From NCBI GenBank assembly GCA_002404015.1, contig DHIW01000125.1, positions 6,666 to 70,665 of the forward strand: a DNA stretch of 64,000 bases. Direction: 5' to 3'. The notes below the pieces were generated by a model that saw only the letters and a list, made by a program, of their open reading frames with translations, made no database searches and was not told the origin of the DNA. The DNA comes from Chloroflexi bacterium UBA4736 (GTDB lineage Bacteria; Chloroflexota; Dormibacteria; Dormibacterales; Dormibacteraceae). The position numbers and the translations under genes are program-made. Below, in pieces: positions 42,834 to 51,817 of the stretch; within the stretch, counting starts at the first letter, position 1, and every line of letters begins with the position of its first letter.

Positions 42834-45800
42834 GTGGCCACCGTCCGCCTGGACGACAAGTACACCCTCGAGGAGGGCACCGCCTTCATGACGGGGGTGC
42901 AGGCGCTGGTCCGGCTCCCGATCGAGCAGGCCAAGCGCGATCGCGCGGCCGGCCTCAAGGTCGGTACCTTCATCAGCGGCTATCCCGGCTCGCCGCTGGG
43001 CGGCTACGACATCGCGCTGATGCAGGCCAAGCGATTCCTCGACCCGCTCGACATCCACTTCGTGCCCGGCCTCAACGAGGAGCTGGCCGCCGCCAACGTC
43101 TGGGGCAGCCAGATGACGGACGTGTTCGGCTCCTCCTACGACGGCGTCACCGGCATCTGGTACGGCAAGAGCCCGGGCGTCGACCGCTGCCTGGACATCT
43201 TCAAGCACGCCAACCTGGGGGGCGGCCCGCGCCACTCCGGGATGCTGGCGCTGGCCGCCGACGACCCCCAGGCCAAGAGCTCGACCCTGCCCAACAACAG
43301 CGAGTGGGACTTCGTCGCCTGCGGCATGCCGGTGCTCTTCCCGGCCAGCGTCTCCGAGTTCCTGGAGGTCGGCCTGCACGGTATCGCCCTCTCCCGCCTG
43401 ACCGGGCTCTGGGTGGGCTTCAAGGCGGTCACCAACCTCTGCGACGGCGGGGCCTCGGTCCGGGTGGGTCCGAACCTGCCCCAAGTGGTGATCCCCGACC
43501 TGCCCGGCTTCACCAAGCCGCACAGCTTCATCTTCTTCGCGCCCGGCTCGATCGAGCTGGAGCAGCACCTGTACGAGCAGCGCTTCCCGGCCGCCCACGC
43601 CTACGCCCGAGCCAACCGGCTGGACCGCATCGTCCAGGCGGGCCGCCGCGACCGGCTCGGCATGGTCGCCGCGGGCAAGACCTACAGCGACCTGGTCCAG
43701 GCGCTCGCCGACATGGGGCTGGGCGACGCCCAGCTGGCGGAGCATGGCATCCGGGTGCTGAAGCTGGGAATGGTCTACCCGCTGGAGCCGAAGATCGTCC
43801 GCGAGTTCGCCGAGGGACTCGAGGAGATCGTGGTCGTCGAGGAGAAGCGCGACCTGGTCGAGGGCCAGCTGCGGAGTATCCTCTACCCGCTCGAGCGCCG
43901 GCCCCGGGTGGTCGGCAAGCGGGACGAGGACGGCCGGCCGCTGTTCCCGATCCATGGCGAGCTGGACGCCGATACGGTCGCTGAGCGTCTGGGGCCGCGC
44001 CTGCTGCACCTGCCGACCCGGCTGCCCGGCGTGGCGCGCCGGTTGAAAGAGCTGGAGGAGGTGCGAGGACGCCACTACCAGGAGTTCAGCCGGCGCACGC
44101 CCAACTACTGCCCCGGCTGCCCGCACAGCCGCTCCACCGTGTCGCTCGACGGCCAGCTCGTGGGTGGCGGCATCGGCTGCCATGGGATGGCGCCGCTGAT
44201 GACGCAGGAGGAGCGGCAGACGATCAACGCCGCGCCGATGGGCGCCGAGGGCTCGGCGTTCATCGGGGTCGCGCCCTTCGTCGACCCCGACCACTTCATT
44301 CAGAACGTAGGCGACGGGACCTTCTTCCACTCCGCCTCGCAGTCGCTCCGCGCGACCGTGGCGGCGGGGATCAACATCACCTTCAAGCTGCTCTACAACG
44401 GCCACGTCGCGATGACCGGCGGCCAGGACCCGACCGGCGTCCAGGACGTCCCCACGCTGACCCGCTACCTGGAGGCCGAGGGGGTGGCCCGGACCATCAT
44501 CGTGTCCGAGAAGTACGACTCCTACCAGGGCCTGGAGTTCCCCGCCAACGCCAAGCTGTACCCGCGGGAGCGCTACGAGGACGCGGTGCGGGAGCTGCGC
44601 GAGGTGCCCGGTACCACCGTCCTCCTCTTCGACCAGGAGTGCGCAGCCGAGAAGCGCCGGGCGCGCAAGCGGGGCAAGCTGCCCGAGCCCCAGAAGTACG
44701 CCTTCATCAACGAGGACGTGTGCGAGGGCTGCGGGGACTGCGGCGACGTCTCCAACTGCATGTCCGTCCAGCCGGTGGAGACCGAGCTGGGCCGGAAGAC
44801 CCAGATCCACCAGGCCTCCTGCAACAAGGACTACTCCTGCACGCGCGGCGACTGCCCCTCCTTCGTGACGGTCTACACGTCCAAGGGCCTGGTGCGCCGC
44901 ACGGCTCCCGAGCTGGAAGCGGGCAGCGTCCCCGAGCCGGAGCGCAGGGTCAAGGTGCCGGCCGACGGCTACCGCGTGTATATGCCGGGGATCGGGGGCA
45001 CCGGCGTCGTGACCGCCAACCAGGTGCTGGCCTACGCGGCGCTGCTGGAAGGTCTCCAGGTCCACTCGCTGGACCAGACCGGGCTGGCCCAGAAGGGGGG
45101 CGCCGTGCTCTCCTCGCTGGTCCTTCTCGATGGCGAGCGGCCCTACTGGTCGAACAAGGTCGGCGTGGGCCGGGCCGACCTCATGCTGGCGCTGGACACC
45201 CTGGGCGCCGTTGCCCTGGTCAACGCCGACCGGATGTCGCCCGACCGGACCGTGGTGGTCGCCGACTCGACCGTTCAGCCGACGGCCGACGTGATCCGCC
45301 ACGTCGAGCTCCTGATGCCCGGCCGGAGCGCCCTGCAGCGCGCGGTGGACGGCTTCAGCCGCGCCGCCGACAACGTGTGGTTGGAGGCGGGCAGGACCGC
45401 CGAGTCCCTCTTCGGCGACCAGATGCTGACGAACACGTTCATGCTCGGCGTGGCCTACCAGGCGGGCCTGCTGCCGATCTCCGGCCCCAACCTCGAAGAG
45501 GCGATGCGGATGAACGGCGTCCAGGTCGACCGCAACCTGCAGGCGTTCCGTTATGGGCGCCTCTTCCAGCACGACCCGGCTGCCCTGGCCGCCCAGGTCG
45601 GCGAGCCGCTCCGCGACTACGACGCCGAGCGGCGCCGCTATCTCGGCAGGCTGAACGGATCCGGCGCCGCCTACGAGAGGCAGTTGGCGCGCTGCTCCGA
45701 GCTGCCCGAGGAGCTACGCCGGCAGCTGGCGATCCGGCTGGGGGAGCTGATCCAGTACCAGGACGTGCGCTACGCCGACCGCTACCTGGACGAGGTGCTG

Positions 45801-46343
45801 GCGACCTGGGCCCGCGAGCAGGAGGTGCTGCCGGGCCGCAGCGACCTGACCGAAGCCGCCCTGCGCCAGCTCTACAAGCTGATGGCGTACAAGGACGAGT
45901 ACGAGGTCGCTCGCCTGCTGCTGAAGGGGGAGTGGGCGGAGCGGATCCGCAACACGTTCGTGGAGCCCAGGGTGAAGTTCAACCTGCACCCGCCGTTCCT
46001 GCGCGAGCGCGGCCTTAAGAGCAAGCTCGAGCTGGGGAGCTGGTTCCGGCCAGTCCTCGGGGCGCTGATCCCGTTGCGGCGGCTCCGGGGAACCTCCTTC
46101 GACCCCTTCGGGCGGGCCGAGGTCCGCCGCACCGAGCGCGAGCTGGCGGCCTGGTACACGGGGGTCCTGGGCCGGATCCGCTCCGAGCTGACTGCCCAGA
46201 ACCACCACGCGGCCCTGGCGGCGGCCGCGGCGCCGGACCGGATCCGCGGCTACGAGCAGATCAAGATGCGCAACGTCCAGGCCACGCGCGAGTACGTCGA
46301 GCGGAAGCTGGCCGAGATGCAGAAGGTCGCCGTCACGGCCTGA
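42834..46343 (+). CDS. indolepyruvate:ferredoxin oxidoreductase, fused (IorAB-type)
   Basis: 1169 residues from GTG 42834. Domains in order: POR_N-like (GTFISGYPGSPLGGYDIALM); ThDP domain (NYCPGCPHSRST, GGGIGCHGMAPLM, LYNGHVAMTGGQDPTG); Fe-S segment with CEGCGDCGDVSNC and SCNKDYSCTRGDC; POR gamma-type domain (GIGGTGVVTANQVLAYAALL, DQTGLAQKGGAVLSSL); and a C-terminal DUF6537-like helical region. Oxidatively decarboxylates aryl- or branched 2-oxo acids to acyl-CoA with ferredoxin as acceptor. This long fused form is typical of aerobic bacteria. Not visibly in an operon. Confidence 0.92.
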   Translation: MATVRLDDKYTLEEGTAFMTGVQALVRLPIEQAKRDRAAGLKVGTFISGYPGSPLGGYDIALMQAKRFLDPLDIHFVPGLNEELAAANVWGSQMTDVFGSSYDGVTGIWYGKSPGVDRCLDIFKHANLGGGPRHSGMLALAADDPQAKSSTLPNNSEWDFVACGMPVLFPASVSEFLEVGLHGIALSRLTGLWVGFKAVTNLCDGGASVRVGPNLPQVVIPDLPGFTKPHSFIFFAPGSIELEQHLYEQRFPAAHAYARANRLDRIVQAGRRDRLGMVAAGKTYSDLVQALADMGLGDAQLAEHGIRVLKLGMVYPLEPKIVREFAEGLEEIVVVEEKRDLVEGQLRSILYPLERRPRVVGKRDEDGRPLFPIHGELDADTVAERLGPRLLHLPTRLPGVARRLKELEEVRGRHYQEFSRRTPNYCPGCPHSRSTVSLDGQLVGGGIGCHGMAPLMTQEERQTINAAPMGAEGSAFIGVAPFVDPDHFIQNVGDGTFFHSASQSLRATVAAGINITFKLLYNGHVAMTGGQDPTGVQDVPTLTRYLEAEGVARTIIVSEKYDSYQGLEFPANAKLYPRERYEDAVRELREVPGTTVLLFDQECAAEKRRARKRGKLPEPQKYAFINEDVCEGCGDCGDVSNCMSVQPVETELGRKTQIHQASCNKDYSCTRGDCPSFVTVYTSKGLVRRTAPELEAGSVPEPERRVKVPADGYRVYMPGIGGTGVVTANQVLAYAALLEGLQVHSLDQTGLAQKGGAVLSSLVLLDGERPYWSNKVGVGRADLMLALDTLGAVALVNADRMSPDRTVVVADSTVQPTADVIRHVELLMPGRSALQRAVDGFSRAADNVWLEAGRTAESLFGDQMLTNTFMLGVAYQAGLLPISGPNLEEAMRMNGVQVDRNLQAFRYGRLFQHDPAALAAQVGEPLRDYDAERRRYLGRLNGSGAAYERQLARCSELPEELRRQLAIRLGELIQYQDVRYADRYLDEVLATWAREQEVLPGRSDLTEAALRQLYKLMAYKDEYEVARLLLKGEWAERIRNTFVEPRVKFNLHPPFLRERGLKSKLELGSWFRPVLGALIPLRRLRGTSFDPFGRAEVRRTERELAAWYTGVLGRIRSELTAQNHHAALAAAAAPDRIRGYEQIKMRNVQATREYVERKLAEMQKVAVTA

Positions 46344-46362
46344 TCCGCCGCCGTCCGGCGCG

Positions 46363-46794
46363 TCAGCCGCGGAGCGCGGTCCGCAGGCTGTCCAGCGCCG
46401 TCGTCAGATCCTGGACCTGCTCGCCGGGCAGGTCGGTGAGCAGCGCCTCGAGTACTCCGTCCCGGGCCCGGACCGCCGCTTCCCGGACTTCGCGACCCCT
46501 TTCCGTCAGGCCGGCGTAGGACCCGCGATGGTCGCTGCCGCAGCGCCGGCGTTCCACGAGCCCGTCCGACTGCAGGCGGTCGGCCAGGCGGCTGAGCCCG
46601 CTCGCCGACATCGCGAGCACAACCGCCAGCTCGTTGAGGCGCGTCGGTCCACGCCGGCCCAGCTCGTCCAGCATCTCGACCTCCTTGAGGGCGAGGCCGG
46701 TCGACCGCAGCAGGGCCGCCTCGACCAGGCCGGCCAGCCGGACCTGGGCGTGGTTGAGGGCTTCGAAGGCTCGGACGCTGGTATCGGTGCTCAT
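46363..46794 (-). CDS. MarR-family transcriptional regulator
   Basis: 143 residues from ATG 46794 (MSTDTSVRAFEALNHAQ). The frame runs further to TTG 46818, but that codon lies inside the palindromic operator, so ATG is preferred. Winged helix with MSASGLSRLADRLQSDGLVE and wing RRRCGSDHRGSYAGLTERG. Diverges from yceI; a perfect palindrome lies between them. Likely represses itself and yceI. Confidence 0.87.
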   Translation of the reverse strand: MSTDTSVRAFEALNHAQVRLAGLVEAALLRSTGLALKEVEMLDELGRRGPTRLNELAVVLAMSASGLSRLADRLQSDGLVERRRCGSDHRGSYAGLTERGREVREAAVRARDGVLEALLTDLPGEQVQDLTTALDSLRTALRG

Positions 46795-46802
46795 TGGAAT
46801 GA

Positions 46803-46818
46803 TTGCTTCTGCAAGCAA
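46803..46818. promoter_or_regulatory. MarR operator candidate
   Basis: TTGCTT-CTGC-AAGCAA, 6-base perfect arms, 9 bases upstream of the marR ATG and just before a promoter-like TTGGCA (46822-46827) / TTCTAT (46844-46849) pair pointing to yceI. Confidence 0.55.
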
Positions 46819-46869
46819 GTATTGGCAGCTGTTCGGAATTCACTTCTATTGCAGGAGGCAAACAGACAA

Positions 46870-47430
46870 ATGACAGAGCGATTCGAGATTGACCCAGCCC
46901 ATACGATGGTCGGCTTTTCGGTGAAGCACCTGGCCGTGAGCACGGTGCGGGGCAGCTTCGGCAAGTTCGAGGGGGCCTTCGAGGCCGACCGCGACAACTG
47001 GAAGAATGTCAGCGGCGAGCTGAAGATCGAGACCGCCAGCATCACGACCGGCAACGAGCAGCGCGACGGCCATCTTCAGTCCGGCGACTTCTTCGAGGCC
47101 GAGAAGTTCCCCTACATCACCTTCAAGGTCAAGGGCGTCGACCAGAAGGACCTGGGCAACTACCAAGTCTCGGGCGACCTCACGATCAAGGACGTCACCC
47201 GCCCGGTGACCCTCGCGGCGACGGTCGAAGGCGAGATCGAGCACCCGTTCAAGCCGGGCAGCCAGCTGCTTTCGATCAGCGCGACCGGTGAGCTGAACCG
47301 GAAGGACTTCAGCCTGAACTGGGACGGCCTGGCCGGGGCGATCCCCATGGCCGGACACCAGATCAAGCTGCACATCGACGCCGAGGTGACCGCCAGCCCT
47401 GTGACCGCGGAAGTCACAGCACAGGCGTAA
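46870..47430 (+). CDS. YceI-family lipid-binding protein
   Basis: 186 residues from ATG 46870, with AGGAGG (46853-46858) as Shine-Dalgarno. Lipocalin-like YceI fold: FEIDPAHTMVGFSVKHLAVS, then TVRGSFGKFEG, GNEQRDGHLQSGDFFEAEKF, PYITFKVKGV, VTRPVTLAATVEGE and RKDFSLNWDG. No signal peptide is seen, so it is cytoplasmic, unlike E. coli YceI. The family binds isoprenoid or amide lipids and responds to stress. The upstream divergent MarR probably controls it. Confidence 0.92.
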   Translation: MTERFEIDPAHTMVGFSVKHLAVSTVRGSFGKFEGAFEADRDNWKNVSGELKIETASITTGNEQRDGHLQSGDFFEAEKFPYITFKVKGVDQKDLGNYQVSGDLTIKDVTRPVTLAATVEGEIEHPFKPGSQLLSISATGELNRKDFSLNWDGLAGAIPMAGHQIKLHIDAEVTASPVTAEVTAQA

Positions 47431-47496
47431 CCGCGGCTTTCCGCCTACACTCTCCCCGCCGGTGCTCAGCCGGCGGTGGAGAGGAGCGGAAGCAAC

Positions 47497-47742
47497 TTGG
47501 CGGACCAGACCATCGTCAGCCTCCCCAGCCGGGCCTGGGCGGACTGCGCCGTCATGGACCTGGCAGCTGCGGGCTGCTGCGCCCGCGTCCTGGACGAGCT
47601 CGACTGCGAGGGCCGCTGGCAGGTGCTGGTGTCCGGCAGCCGCGAGCAGATCGCCGAGCTGTGCGCCCTCCTGGCCTCCGAACCGGCGCCCGCTTTTCGG
47701 TGGGAGGCGTTCGTGAACTCCCTAGGCGGGCCCGCGGACTAG
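47497..47742 (+). CDS. small hypothetical protein
   Basis: 81 residues from TTG 47497 (GTG 47476 is an alternative). TTG is preferred because GAGAGGAG lies about 10 bases upstream. Third codon positions are strongly GC-rich in this frame, supporting real coding. Four Cys residues (ADCAVMD, AAGCCARVLDELDCEG) and a C-terminal RWEAFVNSLGG; no family recognised. It could be a small redox or ligand-binding domain; no function is claimed. Confidence 0.55.
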   Translation: MADQTIVSLPSRAWADCAVMDLAAAGCCARVLDELDCEGRWQVLVSGSREQIAELCALLASEPAPAFRWEAFVNSLGGPAD

Positions 47743-47862
47743 CGGTCCAGCGCCCGTCGGCTACTCCACCGTCAGTGGCGCCATCCGACGCAGCCCCGAT
47801 GGGAGCCGGCGAACCGGCCTGAACTGTCGAGTCCCCGAGATGCCGCGAGAGCAGGACCCTCC

Positions 47863-47880
47863 CTCCGCCTGCGGGCGGAG
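47863..47880. repeat. hairpin repeat, first copy
   Basis: CTCCGCC-TGCG-GGCGGAG, perfect 7-bp stem, preceded by GCAGGACCC. Same preceding motif as the next hairpin. Confidence 0.6.
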
Positions 47881-47891
47881 TTAGCAGGACC

Positions 47892-47915
47892 CCTCCCCCC
47901 GCAGGCGGGGGGAGG
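47892..47915. repeat. hairpin repeat, second copy
   Basis: CCTCCCCCCGC / GCGGGGGGAGG, perfect 11-bp stem with a two-base loop, also preceded by GCAGGACCC. Lies 25 bases beyond the stop of the truncated monooxygenase. No T-tract follows, so it is more REP-like than terminator-like. Confidence 0.6.
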
Positions 47916-47940
47916 AATAGATGGCGTGCGGAGTCTTGCG

Positions 47941-49953
47941 CTAGACCACGCGGTCCAGCAGGCAGAGGTCCGCTCGGCCGGCCGCGATCGCTGTGTTGAT
48001 CTCGTCCAGCGTGGTGATTTGGCCGCAGGCCATGGTCGGCACACCGGCCTCGTTGCGGATCCGGTCGCTGTAGGGCGCACCGAACGCGCGGCCGTACTCG
48101 GGCCTGGCCTCGGGCACGGTCTGGCCCGTCAGGACCTGCACCAGGTCGCAGCCGTGCTCCGCCAGCGCGCGGGCCACCGCCACCGCCTCCTCCTCGTCCA
48201 GGCCGCCCTCCAGGTGGTCGGTCGCGGAGATGGCGACGGCCAGCGGCTTCCGCTCGGGCCACTCGGCGCGAACAGCGTCGAGGATCGCCAGCGGGAAGCG
48301 GAGGCGGTTCTCGAGCGATCCCCCGTAGCCATCCTGGCGCCGGTTCGTGAGCGGCGAGATGAAGCTCGCCGCCAGGTAGCCCTGGGCGAAGTTGAGCAGC
48401 AGCAGCTCGTGGGCGGCCGACCGCCTGCCGGCGTCCTCGAAGTCGGCGACCACCTTCGCCATGCCCGCCTCGTCCAGCTCCGTGGGGACCGCGCTCCAGG
48501 GCGCGTACGGCCGCGGGGACGCCGCCAGCAGCGGCCAGCCGCCCTCGCGCAATGGCCGGTCCACGCCGAGGCGGCGGGGGCGACAGGCTCCCCGGGGCCC
48601 GGCGTGGACGAGCTGGACGGCAAGCGGACGGCCCTCCCGGGCGGGCGGCGCCTCGAGCGGCGTGTCAGGAGTGATGCGGCCCTCGGCGGATACGGCGACC
48701 GGCTCCGATAGTTCGAGCCCGGCGCCCGCCTCGCACGACACGACCCGGTTGGCCAGCGTTAGCGAGCGGACCTTGAGCGGCGCGAAGGCGGGCGGCGGCG
48801 CCAGGGCGACCGCCAAGCCGGTCGCGCGCTCCCAGAACCAGGACTCCACGGAGCGCACGAACGAGGGGTCGCGCATCGCCAGGTTGTTGTGGGTGATCCG
48901 GGCCCGCGTCATCAGCTGGTAGGAGAACTGGGGCGGCTCGAAGCTGAAGTAGCGCTTGATGCCCTCGAAGTATTTGAGCGACACCCGCGACGCCTCCTGC
49001 AGGCGCTCGACGACCGGCTGCCGTTCCATCTCGTACTCGGTCAGGGCCGCCTCCCGGCTGTCCGGGTGCTTGAGGAAGGCTTTCTGGAGCGCGATGGCGT
49101 CCTCCAGCGCCAGCTTGGTGCCGGACCCGATCGACCAGTGGGCGCTGTGGGCGGAATCGCCCAGGAGCACGACGTTGTCGCGGTGCCACTCGCGGCAGGA
49201 GACCCAGGGGAAGTTGATCCAGAGCGAGCGCTTGGACAGCATGTGGCGGCCCTGCAGCTCGCCGGCGAAGACGCGCTCGCACAGCTCCAGCGACTCCTGT
49301 TCCGACATCTCGTCCAGCCCGGCTCGCCGCCAGACCTCCTCCTCGAGCAGCAGGACCATCGTCGAGTGGGCCTCGTTGTAGGGGTAGCAGTGGGCCTGGA
49401 AGGCTCCCCACTCGGTGTCCTTGAAGATGTACGTGAACACCGGGAACGCCAGGTCGGCACCGTACCAGGCGTACTTGGACTCGGCCTGGCCCAGGGTGGG
49501 CCGGAACCAGTCGGCGTGCGCCCTCCGGACCCAGGAGTTGACGCCGTCGGCCGCCACCACCAGGTCGGCCTCGCGGTAACGGTCCAGCGAGTCCACCTCG
49601 GTGTGGAAGCGGAGCTCGACCCCCAGCTGGCGGGCACGATCCTGGAGGAGGCTCAGCAGCTCCTTGCGGCCGACCCCCGAGAAGGAGTTGCCCCGGATGC
49701 GCTCCACGCGGTCGCGGTAGCGGACATCGATCGGGTCCCAGCGCGCGAAGCTCTCGGTCATGGTGACGTAGCTCTCGTAGTCGGCGTCCTCCAGGTTGTC
49801 CAGCGAGCCTTCCGAGAAGACCACGCCCCAGCCGAAGGTTGCGTCCGGCGCGTTGCGCTCGATGACCGCGATCTCGTGCCGGGGGTCGGCCTTCTTCATA
49901 AGGATCGAGAAGTAGAGGCCGGCCGGGCCGCCGCCCAGCACGTTGATCTTCAC
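47941..49953 (-). CDS. anthraniloyl-CoA / salicylyl-CoA monooxygenase-like flavoprotein with degenerate reductase domain
   Basis: 670 residues. Residues 1 to about 385 are an intact group A FAD monooxygenase: VLGGGPAGLYFSILMK, AADGVNSWVRRAHAD and GDSAHSAHWSIGSGTKLALE. The second part (about 390-670) is an Old Yellow Enzyme-like domain as in 2-aminobenzoyl-CoA monooxygenase/reductase and salicylyl-CoA 5-hydroxylase. It looks eroded: the FMN loop VSPMxxYSAxDG is VSCEAGAG, the active-site pair HxAHGYL is NFAQGYL, and the protein ends at CLLDRVV where relatives continue ARPHLxDP for some tens of residues. It likely hydroxylates an aryl-CoA without the reductase step. Last gene of the eleven-gene operon. 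Confidence 0.8.
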   Translation of the reverse strand: MKINVLGGGPAGLYFSILMKKADPRHEIAVIERNAPDATFGWGVVFSEGSLDNLEDADYESYVTMTESFARWDPIDVRYRDRVERIRGNSFSGVGRKELLSLLQDRARQLGVELRFHTEVDSLDRYREADLVVAADGVNSWVRRAHADWFRPTLGQAESKYAWYGADLAFPVFTYIFKDTEWGAFQAHCYPYNEAHSTMVLLLEEEVWRRAGLDEMSEQESLELCERVFAGELQGRHMLSKRSLWINFPWVSCREWHRDNVVLLGDSAHSAHWSIGSGTKLALEDAIALQKAFLKHPDSREAALTEYEMERQPVVERLQEASRVSLKYFEGIKRYFSFEPPQFSYQLMTRARITHNNLAMRDPSFVRSVESWFWERATGLAVALAPPPAFAPLKVRSLTLANRVVSCEAGAGLELSEPVAVSAEGRITPDTPLEAPPAREGRPLAVQLVHAGPRGACRPRRLGVDRPLREGGWPLLAASPRPYAPWSAVPTELDEAGMAKVVADFEDAGRRSAAHELLLLNFAQGYLAASFISPLTNRRQDGYGGSLENRLRFPLAILDAVRAEWPERKPLAVAISATDHLEGGLDEEEAVAVARALAEHGCDLVQVLTGQTVPEARPEYGRAFGAPYSDRIRNEAGVPTMACGQITTLDEINTAIAAGRADLCLLDRVV

Positions 49954-49960
49954 CCGGCGC

Positions 49961-50797
49961 TCACCGGAGGACGTCCGCCAGCCGCTCCAGCTGGTCCAGC
50001 GAGGATACGGTGGGCAGCAGAACCAGTTCGTCGCAGCCCTCCTCCTCGTAGCCGCGCACGAGGTCCTTGATGGCCTGCGGGGTGGTCAGGTTGGCCGCCG
50101 CGATCTTCTCTGCGAAGCCGCCCGTGAACGCGTAGTAGGAGCGCAGGTAGTCAGCCCCCCGCTCAGGCTCGCCCAGCGCGAAGTAGCCCTGGCCCCAGAG
50201 CTGGGGCCGGCCGGGCCGGCCCGCGTCCGCCCAGGCCGCACGGGCCCGGGCCGCCGCCGAGGCGAACGCCCGCGGCGGACCGCCGCCGTGCACGTAGCCA
50301 TCCGAGAGGCGAGCCATGCGCGAGAAGGCCTGGCCGCCGCCTCCTCCGACCAGCATGGTCGGACCATCCTCCCCGCCCGGCCGGGGGCCCACGACGCCCT
50401 CCTCCCAGGTCGCCCGGAGGTCGTGCAGCTGGCGCGAGAGCTCGCGGCCGCGCTGGCGGGGGTCGACGCCGGCCAACTCGTAATCGTCGTGGCGGGCGCC
50501 GATCCCCAGCCCAAGGACCAGCCGGCCGCCCGAGATGACGTCGAGTGTGGCCGCCTGCTTGGCCAGCAGCGCGCTGTTCCGCAGCGGCCCGATCAGGATC
50601 ATGGTGACCAGCCGGATGCTCTCGGTCACGGCGGCGGCTCCGGCGAAGGTCGTCATCGGCTCCCAACACTCGTACACGAAGCGGTCGACCGTGCCCAGCG
50701 AGCTGAAGCCGGCCGCCTCGGCGCGTCGCGCCCAGTCCAGCATCAGCCGCCCGTCGGCGCCCGGGGTGGACGTCGGCAGCCCGATGCCTACCCGCAC
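49961..50797 (-). CDS. LLM-class F420-dependent oxidoreductase
   Basis: 278 residues, luciferase-like TIM barrel. RVGIGLPTSTPGADGRLMLD, TVDRFVYECWEPMTTFAGAA, LLAKQAATLDVISGGRLVLG, GLGIGARHDDYELAG and TMLVGGGGGQAFSRMA. The GTG at 50797 overlaps the CapA stop by 10 bases; the monooxygenase gene follows 7 bases later. Placed between CapA and a flavin hydroxylase, it may reduce a product or cofactor in that pathway. Confidence 0.86.
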   Translation of the reverse strand: MRVGIGLPTSTPGADGRLMLDWARRAEAAGFSSLGTVDRFVYECWEPMTTFAGAAAVTESIRLVTMILIGPLRNSALLAKQAATLDVISGGRLVLGLGIGARHDDYELAGVDPRQRGRELSRQLHDLRATWEEGVVGPRPGGEDGPTMLVGGGGGQAFSRMARLSDGYVHGGGPPRAFASAAARARAAWADAGRPGRPQLWGQGYFALGEPERGADYLRSYYAFTGGFAEKIAAANLTTPQAIKDLVRGYEEEGCDELVLLPTVSSLDQLERLADVLR

Positions 50798-51816
50798 GGG
50801 AGCACCAGGGTGTCGCTCTCCAGCCGCATCGCCGGGCCCCAGCCGGCGCTGTTGCGGGCGATGCCCTCGGCCAGCAGGCGGGCCCGCTCGGGGTGGGCGC
50901 GGACCGGCTCGCCATTCTCATCCAGCCGCCCGAGCACGAGCCTGGCCTCGACCACGCGGCTCCCCTGGATCCTGATCAGGCCGACCGCCGTGTCGCGGGA
51001 GAACCGCGGTTCCAGCTCGCCTCGATAGCCGAAGACGAAGGTGCCAAGGCCCTGGAAGACGGGCGCCCGGCCGACCAGCTCGATGCCCTGGACCGTGTGC
51101 GAGTGGCAGCCGAAGACGGCCGAAGCACCGGCCTCCACGAGCGCCCGGCCCAGGTTGAGCTGGTACCGCTCGACACGGTCCGACCAGCTGACGCCCCAGT
51201 GCATCACCGCCACCACCAGGGGCGCCGTCTCGGCCGCGGTGCGGATCGCGGCCAGCAGGCGCCGCGCGTCCGCCGGGTCGGCCTCGGTCAACGTCCGCGG
51301 GGCGGAGGCGGGCTCCCAGGCCAGGCGCTGCTCGTCGGGCTCGATGCGGGTGGCGACGTGGACCCCGGCCATCCCGGGCCGGTTCTCGGTGGCCCAGAAG
51401 CGGTCGAAACCGACGCAGGTCGCCGTCACGAAGGCCACGTCCACGCCGCATATGTTCTGGATGACAGGCTCGAAGGCCTCGGCCGCCGTCTCGCCGATGC
51501 CGAGGGTGACCAGGCCGGCCTGCTGGAGGTCGTCCGCCAGGTCGCTCAGCGCCTCCCAGCCCTGGTCGCCGACATGGTTGTTGGCGAGGGCCACCGCGTC
51601 AACGCCCGCCGCCACCACGTCCGGGATCAGCTCGGGGTCGCCGCGCAGCTCGAGGCCCTCGCGCTGGGGGTCGTGGACCGAGGTCAGCGGCACCTCGAGG
51701 TTGCCGACCGCGAAGTCCGCCTCCGCCAGGACACCGAGCAGCGAGCCCGGAGGCCGCGAGCGCAGGTGCTGCAGCGGCCGCATGACAACCAGGTCGCCAA
51801 CGCCGGCGATGACCAA
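50788..51816 (-). CDS. CapA-family metallophosphatase-like protein
   Basis: 342 residues, PGA_cap domain with calcineurin-like features: GVGDLVVMRPLQH, NLEVPLT, ALANNHVGDQGWEAL, AVMHWGVSW and GCHSHTVQGIEL. Family members include CapA/PgsA of poly-gamma-glutamate synthesis, but there is no membrane anchor or signal peptide here, so a cytoplasmic hydrolase role is more likely. TTG start at 51816, one base after the MaoC stop. Unexpected inside an acyl-CoA operon. Confidence 0.82.
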   Translation of the reverse strand: MVIAGVGDLVVMRPLQHLRSRPPGSLLGVLAEADFAVGNLEVPLTSVHDPQREGLELRGDPELIPDVVAAGVDAVALANNHVGDQGWEALSDLADDLQQAGLVTLGIGETAAEAFEPVIQNICGVDVAFVTATCVGFDRFWATENRPGMAGVHVATRIEPDEQRLAWEPASAPRTLTEADPADARRLLAAIRTAAETAPLVVAVMHWGVSWSDRVERYQLNLGRALVEAGASAVFGCHSHTVQGIELVGRAPVFQGLGTFVFGYRGELEPRFSRDTAVGLIRIQGSRVVEARLVLGRLDENGEPVRAHPERARLLAEGIARNSAGWGPAMRLESDTLVLPCG

Positions 51817-51817
51817 C

